Shown in pieces: positions 57,560-64,000 of a DNA stretch of 64,000 nucleotides. A program made the translations under genes and the position numbers. Position 1 is the first letter of the stretch. Each line of letters starts with the position of its first letter. The stretch spans positions 10,126,981-10,190,980 of the forward strand of contig OX579640.1 of the NCBI GenBank assembly GCA_951230915.1, given 5' to 3'. The DNA is from Antitrichia curtipendula (Eukaryota > Streptophyta > Bryopsida > Hypnales > Leucodontaceae). The notes beneath the pieces were generated by a model. It did not search any database. It saw nothing but the letters and a program-made list of their open reading frames with translations, and had not been told where the DNA came from.

Positions 57560-59060
57560 TCTAAAAGACTAGCTTGTGTTTTTTGGCAACATAGAAATTT
57601 TGGACAAGTACATGTGATTGGGGATTTGCATTTTTTAGGCTAAAATTTTAATAGAAGGTATAGATGAGGAACATCTTTCATATGCACTAAATTTCATGAC
57701 ATTTGAAAACATGAGTAAAAAATTATGGCCTAGTATGTTACTTTTTTTTTCATAAATGGGGAATTCAAGCAGATCTGAAAAAATCATTTTTTCATAAACA
57801 AAAATTTGAAATTAGTTTTCAAGAGTTATGTATATGTGGAAAGCTGTAAATCATTCCATTTTGATCAATGAGCCAAAAGTTATGTGGAGTTTTAGTTCGC
57901 AGCCGATTATAGATTTTCTACTCTAAAAATAAACTTTGAAGTCCTTTATTTTACTCAATTTTCAACATTTTATGAAAATAAATAAAATCATTGGATATAG
58001 ACTATTTATTACAACATTACAACCTCTGGAATTGGCATTTTTCAATTCTATAACTAAATTCTCAACAATTTAGTATTTTGAATCATTCTCTATTTTTTTC
58101 TATTTATTATTTTTTCCTATATGTTGTACAATTCCAAATGATCTGAAATTTTTCAATCATGTAGCCAATTTGCCTTGAAGAATGAATCCAAAGAAGCACC
58201 ACCATTTTGGACATTTTTTAATACAAATGTGAGCTTCTGAAGTGCAGCTGCCTAGTTTTTTGCAGGGCCAAAAATGGATTTTTGTGAATTTGAAAGCTCA
58301 TACTCCCTCTGTCCCACTGAAAACCTCCAAAATTATTCTTTTTGAGGGATTAACTGTATTTTTAGTCATAATGCTCGCAATACATGTATTAAGAACAAGT
58401 AAGCCATCATTTAGATTTATGAAAAATTTCTAGCTTAGGCATTATTGCTTAGGCATATAAAATTCATGTAGAAAGTACAATATTTGAGCATAATTTGTAA
58501 ATGCTGCCAATTCTATCATTTTAAATGATTTAAAGGGTGGTGGCAACAATAGGATTCTAGAAATGTGTTTTCCAATCTAAATATTCACAATAAAAAAAAC
58601 TAGGCCAATTTACAAACAAATTTTTATGGTGTTGAAGCGGTCACTAGATGCATCATCAATACTACTATCTAAAGAAGCAATTTGTACAAAGTGCCTCATA
58701 TAGGCAAGACCCAACTTGTTAAGCCAAAGGAATGCTCCTAGATTGTTTCACTTGCCCCTACGAAGTTGTTCACTATGCCGATCACTTACTCAACGTTCAA
58801 AATCAAGAAACGGAGCTTTTTAGTGGGACAAAAGTTATGCTTGATTTGGAGGTTATTAGTGGGACAGAGGGAGTATCTTGCAATCTACATGGCAGAAATT
58901 TCTGAAATTTTTTCCATGTCTTTTCAAACCACCATACTATAAGGTCCTATGGTTGCATGTGTTTGAAAATGGTGTTTTTTTTCCAAAATTTGGTACTTGT
59001 ACTCAAAATGGCAGTTTGGGAGCATTTTTGGTGAAAATGGGGGTAAAAACATAGTCACGG
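57560..59060 (-). repeat. Family A repeat, inverted copy split by a Stowaway MITE
   Basis: The reverse complement of the 3780-4700 block order: TGCGCAT-side blocks at 57.6 kb, AACAAAAATTTGAAATTAGT near 57.80 kb, GTGCAGCTGCCTAG near 58.24 kb, CAAACCACCATACTATAAGG near 58.93 kb. The alignment is interrupted exactly at 58303-58873. Confidence 0.6.
58303..58873. mobile_element. Stowaway-type MITE (Tc1/mariner)
   Basis: The ends are CTCCCTCTGTCCCACT and AGTGGGACAGAGGGAG with TA on both sides (58301-58302, 58874-58875), the standard Stowaway signature. The next bases (GAAAACCTCCAAA and TTTGGAGGTTATT) extend the inverted repeat. It is 571 bp and inserted into a family A repeat, whose uninterrupted copies at 3.9 and 63.1 kb show the empty site. 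Confidence 0.9.
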
Positions 59061-59274
59061 TCCTTTGGGGGTTGATGCACACTCTACAATAACTCTGTAA
59101 ATGTATTATTATATTTTGATTGGTATAAAATTAGAACTTCTGATCACTATCACTGGATTTGCATAAAAAATCTCTTAAAACAGATAGAGTATAATCTGGA
59201 TTTGAAAGTTGGACAAACAAATTATAGACCTCATTGAAAGCAAGCTAAAAGACTAAATTTTTGATGTGGCACTA

Positions 59275-59432
59275 AGGTAAACCATCTCATTGTGGTCAGA
59301 ATTTGAGACCATCCCATTGTGGTCAAAATATTAATGGTGGTGTACATTTGAGAACTCAAATGTACACCACCATTAACATTTTGACCACAATGGGGCCTAC
59401 TCAAATTCTGACCGCAATGGGATGGTTTACCT
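59275..59432. mobile_element. Hairpin MITE, AGGT...ACCT ends, TA duplication
   Basis: A 158-bp near-perfect palindrome with ends AGGTAAACCATCTCATTG and complement, flanked by TA. The centre is CATTTGAGAACTCAAATG. Each arm contains two related CATTGTGGTCA words. It is close in size and ends to 31436-31592. Confidence 0.85.
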
Positions 59433-59665
59433 TATGTATCATGCTGTATATTTTCGAAGTTTGGCATGGTTGTGTTCCATTTGGAGAGGCCTTAGATATT
59501 ACCAAATAAATATCAAATGAGCCAGTATATTATTGACGATGGATCAGCAGCGTAAATTCCATACAACCTGGGTTTAAGTGTTTTGAAACTTGCCTTGTTT
59601 TTTTAATACTTTATCCCTATGGGTTAGAGGGTGTTTTAGAAGAGGAAAAGTTCAAAATTGCCTAT

Positions 59666-59688
59666 ATAATAATAATAATAATAATAAT
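59666..59688. repeat. Simple repeat (AAT)n
   Basis: About seven AAT units in tandem, a microsatellite. Confidence 0.9.
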
Positions 59689-60221
59689 TCTTTTTTTGGA
59701 ATTCCAACCATACAAAAGTGTATCAAGCAAGTAAAGTAATGTGTGGAAGTAATGTAGTCCCATTTTACCGCTTGGATTGAAAGATTATAATGTTTGAAGT
59801 GAAAAAATCAACTTTTTAAGGTAGCATAAATTTTGATTTGGACACCCAATGGGACATAATAGTTACATTCCCACTAAAAGGGTATACATTCACACTTTGT
59901 GTCAAAATGTCATGAACATTTGACCAAAATTGATTTCATAGGAACCTAACTAGATTTTCAATAGTCCATTCAACGGGCAATTGGCCTTTAGGGGTTAAAA
60001 TTGAGATGCAATCCAAATAATTATTCTTCTTGCTCGACAATTCCAAACTATTCGACATTCAAACTTCACTCTAAAATACCCCCGTAGCAATGCTTAGTAA
60101 TGTTATGGAGATGTGGTTGTTTTGTCTCCAGAAAGCAATTTCTAGACTTTTATTGGATAAATGCATGTACCCTAAAATTGCACCCTTGCCTAAAACTGTC
60201 ATCATCACTTTGTGTACAATA

Positions 60222-61084
60222 AGGTCTACTTCATTTACAAATTGCCAATTCAAGGCATTCAATTTTTTTTAAATAATGTGTAGCATAATTGGTAGATTTT
60301 GGTCATCATAATTATCATTGCATCCTTGCAAAATTCCAATCAAGGATACCAAATTTCAATTTCAAAAAAGAAAATTTTCATTTTTGATGAATCTTTAAAG
60401 TTAATTTTCATGGGTTTACTTCATATTTTATAGAAAACAATCAATTATGAATTTTTTTAATTCGATTGGATAGATATATAGGGAACATCTATATGCACAT
60501 CTTTATTTCAACAAGCACTTCCAAAAAAGTTTCATGATTCCCTCTAAGGTTTATTCAATGTGAGGCGTCATATGACCAAACTTTGTGAAATAGATATCTC
60601 TATATTTTAACTGGATTTTGGCAAAGTAATTGTACCATTATGATCAAATATACAAAGTTAGTTACAAAGTGAGGGTTAAATACCAAAATCTAATTAAAAT
60701 CTAATGATATCTATTTCATATAGTTTGGTTATATGACACTTCACATTGAGTTCTTCTTAGAGGGAATTAGGAAAAAAAATTGGGAGATGCTCGTTGAAGG
60801 AAAGATGTGCATATAGATGTTCCATACATATCTATCTAATCGAATTAAAAAAATTCATCACCGATTGTTTTCAATAAAATATGAAGTAAACCCATGAAAA
60901 TTAACTTAAAAAATTCACCAAAAATGAAAATTTTCTTCTTTGAAATTGAAATTTGGTATTCTTGATTGGAATTGCATAAGAATTGGGTGTTAATTATGAA
61001 AAAACAAAAATTCCAAAAAAATTCTATACTATGCAATAAAAATTGGAATGGCTCAAATTGGCAATTTGTAAATGAAGTAGACCT
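60222..61084. mobile_element. Large fold-back element, AGGT...ACCT ends, TA duplication
   Basis: An 863-bp imperfect palindrome. The ends are AGGTCTACTTCATTTACAAA and complement, flanked by TA (60220-60221, 61085-61086). The arms of about 400 bp meet near 60650 and include GAACATCTATATGCACATCT on the left, mirrored by AGATGTGCATATAGATGTTC on the right. It has the same terminal bases and target as 31436-31592 and 59275-59432. No transposase is present. Confidence 0.8.
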
Positions 61085-61328
61085 TACTATACATGTACAT
61101 CTTCAAAATCAATATGATAGTACTAATGTTGAAGAGACGATTTCAGAACCTCTAATCCCCCTAAAAAACTTTGACCCTTCCTAACTTTTGCATACGGTAT
61201 CCGAATGCCATATTTTTTGGTGCGTTGAAACCTCCATTCACTTGCCAGCAAGGAAATACAAAAATTTGACGAGTTCTAATAATAGTAGTAGCTAGGCACA
61301 GTAGCATAAAGTGGTGGCTTGGAGGGTA

Positions 61329-62217
61329 CCTACAAGTCAGACTTCGATAAGTGTTACCTCGATAAGTGTTAAAACTCTATATGTGTTATGGAGATTTCTG
61401 CTCCTTTAAAATTAAGACTAGTAAGTGTTATGTGTTAAGTGTTACGCAATGTCGCGCTCCCGACTTTGTTAATTTTACCTCGGTAAGTGATAAGTTTCCA
61501 AAAAAAGGCTTTTCGTAAGAGCCATTGCTTGGGGGGAGATAATTTTGAGGTAAAGTAATAGTTTCTAGTTGCAAAGTGACTCTAGATGTCCATTCTAGAA
61601 ACAAACTGATAGGTAGATGTATTGGAACAACTAAGTTTGATATCCTCTGAGACTGAGACCCTAACATGAATGTTCAAGAGTATTTAAATTATGAGCTCGA
61701 GTTTGATTTGAATAACCCTTATCAGCCCACTGATGAAGAAATTATTGAAATGCTTCCATCTCAACAACAAAGGTAGTGAACATGAAGATAGTGATCCTGA
61801 TGAAGCTAATCCTCACAATATAGTAGAAGAGGTTGTAGGCTTTGAAGATGTAGGTAGTGCTCTTCAAACTTTGAAAAAGTTTTTGGAGCAAAGACCTAAT
61901 GACACCATGTTATCTATTAGGAATATTGAAGCACTAGAAAAGGATGTAGAATCTTGGTGTGTAGCAGAAACTCGCCAAAGTACTATTGATTCATACTTTC
62001 GACGGACTTAGATGAATAATGAATCAATATTTTGTAATTTCATCCATTTTTTCTATAAATGTTATGTATTTACCTTTTTAATTCTTCTAAGTGTTATTTT
62101 TTATAAGTGTCACAAATCATCGACATCACCCTCTATAAGTGTTATGTGTTACTAGTGTCTAAGTGTTAACTAAAAGTATGCTCCCAACCCCTAACACTTA
62201 TCAAGGTCTGACTGTAG
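61329..62217 (+). mobile_element. Tigger/pogo-type transposon, internally deleted
   Basis: The ends CTACAAGTCAGACTTCGATA and complement of CTACAGTCAGACCTTGATAA are followed by AAGTGTTA words repeated in tandem at each end, the form of pogo/Tigger inverted repeats. TA flanks both sides (61327-61328, 62218-62219). The 889 bp retain only the tail of a transposase gene (61666-62011); the helix-turn-helix and DDE domains are gone. Confidence 0.75.
61666..62011 (+). pseudogene. C-terminal tail of a Tigger/CENP-B-like transposase
   Basis: One frame reads MNVQEYLNYELEFDLNNPYQ then TDEEIIEML. After a shift near 61770 the next frame reads EDSDPDEANPHNIVEEV, GSALQTLKKFLEQ and, at the very end, RQSTIDSYFRRT. 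The acidic stretch, the ALxxLxxFLEQ helix and the QxTIxxFF-like end are those of Tigger/pogo transposases. Only the tail exists, so it has no activity. Confidence 0.7.
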
Positions 62218-62965
62218 TACATTAGGAAGGGTCATTTGCATTAATGACGTTTGTATGCAACCCAAGCTGGGATTGGCAAGCAATATTACCTTAAAGAGGT
62301 ATATTACTTTAAAGAGTGTTGCTTTAGAGAAGGTTTTCTGTATTGGTGACTTTGGAAGTCTTGTATTTGAATTGTTTTTTGTTTTGCTCATAATTATACT
62401 TCTCTCCTTGAGTGAAAGTAAAATATTTTATAATTAGATCCATACATGAGTATAGCTATGCAAAAGTCTCACCTTCAATTCCTTCACCAAATTGAGGAGA
62501 TAGAATACTCTACGCCACTTAACCCTTAAAAAGATGGACCTTATGATTATGGAAAGAACTTGAAAAATTCATTGCTTTGTATGCTCCACTTTTTCATGCA
62601 TTTGAGTAGAGCTTATTTTAATTTATTTTCTAGGGATGTAATCACATGGTCTCTAAAAATAAAATAAAATGAGGAGATATAATACTCAACACCTTCAATG
62701 GCTAAATTTGAATGTTTGATAGATTGTCATATTATAGGTCAAGTAGTTTGAATTGGAGGCGATGGAGCTACATAGAATGATAGAGTGACAAGTATGCAAA
62801 ATATACCACAATGTCATTGAAGAGAGGATCATATTAAAGAGGTTTGTGTCTACTACAACTATTGTAGAAATAGATGTTGGATTAACTCCATGAATGAAAA
62901 GAAAATTGGACTTCCATTTTTTGTTCTTGCATTTGATTAAGGGAGGCAACCCATTTCTAACCACT
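62218..62965. other. AT-rich spacer
   Basis: No gene or clear repeat recognised. A short inverted pair (GTATATTACTTTAAAGAG against CCTTAAAGAGG) near 62290-62320 is probably trivial. Confidence 0.3.
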
Positions 62966-64000
62966 TAAATCCTAAAGGTTTTAAACTATGTTTTCACCCA
63001 AAATGCTTCTAAATTGCCATTTCTAGTACAAGTATCAAGTTTTAGAAAAAAAACATTTTTAGACACATGTAACCATAGGATCTTGTAGTATATTGGTTTG
63101 AAAAGATGTGGAAAAAATTTCAAAAAATTTCATTGTGTAGATTGCAAGATATTAGCATTTGAAGTGACACAATTCTTGGCCCTTCAAAAATCGAAGCAAC
63201 TGCACTTCACAAGATCACATTTGTATGAAAAAAAAGTTCAAAATGGTGGTACTTCTTTGGATTCATTCTTCAAGGCAAGTTGGCTACATGCTTAAAAAAA
63301 ATTAGATCATTTGGAATTGTATAGTATATAGGAAAAAAATAGATAGTGATTCAAAATATTAAATTGTTGAGAATTTAGTTATGGAATTGAAAAATGACAA
63401 TCCTAATGGTTGAAATGTTGTAGTGAACAATCTACCCCTCATTTTTATTTTTATTTTCAAAAAATATTGGAAATTGAGTTAAATAAAGGATTTCAAAGAT
63501 TAACTTAGAGTAGAGATTCCATGACTTCCTGCAAACTACCTACTATTAAAATTTCCTATAACTTTCATCTTATAAATAAAAATGGAATGATTCAAAGCTT
63601 TCCGAGCATATAGAAATCTAAAGAGTCCATTTCAAATTTTTATTTCTCAAAAAAGTGATATTTAAAGAAGTTCTTTTAGTTGCCTCGACTGCCCGCCAAG
63701 CAATGAAAACTACATATCATGCAATAACTTTTTAACTATGTAGTCAACAAGTATGAAAATTGTTGGGCGTTAAAGCTACTCCTTGGGCACATGATTTGTG
63801 GAAATTTCAAATAAAAAAATAAAAATTTAGTTTGTAATGAGTTGTCCAAAATTGCTATATTGCCAAAAAATGCCATTTGGTCTTTTAAGAATTAAGCAGA
63901 TACACATATCTGGAATTGAAGGTAAATTTCTTCAGTGGGGAAATTTTTTTGTGTACAAGAATAGATTTTTGAAGGTTTCCATAACTTTTTAGATTTTATT
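62966..64000 (+). repeat. Family A repeat, copy running to the window end
   Basis: Same order as 3790-4700: AACTATGTTTTCACCCAAAA, CACATGTAACCATAGGATCT, AACTGCACTTCACAAGATCA, GAATTTAGTTATGGAATTGA, GTTGCCTCGACTGCCCGCC. Between 63.70 and 63.85 kb it is closer to the partial copy at 56.87-57.05 kb (CATATCATGCAATAACTTTTTAACTATGTAG-type block). It shares no coding capacity with the other copies. Confidence 0.6.

Overview
The window reads as nuclear DNA of a land plant. The evidence is a plant-type ERO1, a RING-IBR-RING (RBR) E3 ligase gene with four phase-consistent exons, a member of the plant 'hydroxyproline-rich glycoprotein family' with its conserved N-terminal block, a plant-type LINE (ORF1 with a CCHC knuckle, endonuclease, YADD reverse transcriptase, zf-RVT), and MITEs with Tourist, Stowaway and CACTA-type termini. 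Low gene density, AT-rich spacers and deep nesting of old repeats fit a large seedless-plant genome (bryophyte or lycophyte grade), but the species cannot be fixed from the sequence alone.

Layout. 0.35-1.86 kb: intronless ERO1 (minus). 2.6-3.1 kb: Tourist-like MITE. 3.8-5.3 kb: unclassified dispersed repeat. 5.35-7.97 kb: apparently intact RBR gene A (minus) with a 60-70 bp minisatellite in intron 2. 8.8-13.8 kb: repeats, including a 1.1 kb CACTA-like element that carries a 0.57 kb hairpin. 13.8-22.8 kb: an old LINE (minus) interrupted by three CACTA-like elements, each with its own 3-bp target duplication. 23.2-24.9 kb: RBR copy B, a pseudogene whose 3' end is replaced by a fragment of 18S rRNA gene. 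26.6-27.4 kb: a TIR element with a possible 4-bp duplication. 29-31.6 kb: Copia remnant and small MITEs. 33.5-35.9 kb: HRGP-family gene (plus) with an in-frame SKAG repeat and a coiled-coil tail. 38.8-40.6 kb: a decayed piggyBac transposase that still shows its three aspartates and the C-terminal Cys-rich finger. 46.7-48.8 kb: a Harbinger-like transposase remnant split by a second copy of the 1.24 kb CACTA-like element. 49.3-64 kb: a repeat sea with two large unclassified repeat families, hairpin cassettes, a Stowaway MITE, three AGGT...ACCT/TA hairpin elements and an internally deleted Tigger/pogo element.

The three genes are unrelated housekeeping or regulatory genes: oxidative folding in the ER, ubiquitin ligation, and a protein of unknown function. 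They do not form a pathway. The interest lies in the transposon archaeology: nested CACTA-like insertions that leave the LINE reading frame recoverable, a piggyBac remnant in a plant context, an 18S rRNA patch fused to an RBR pseudogene, and a conserved hairpin module repeated in several element backgrounds. I did not find a convincing new multi-gene system.
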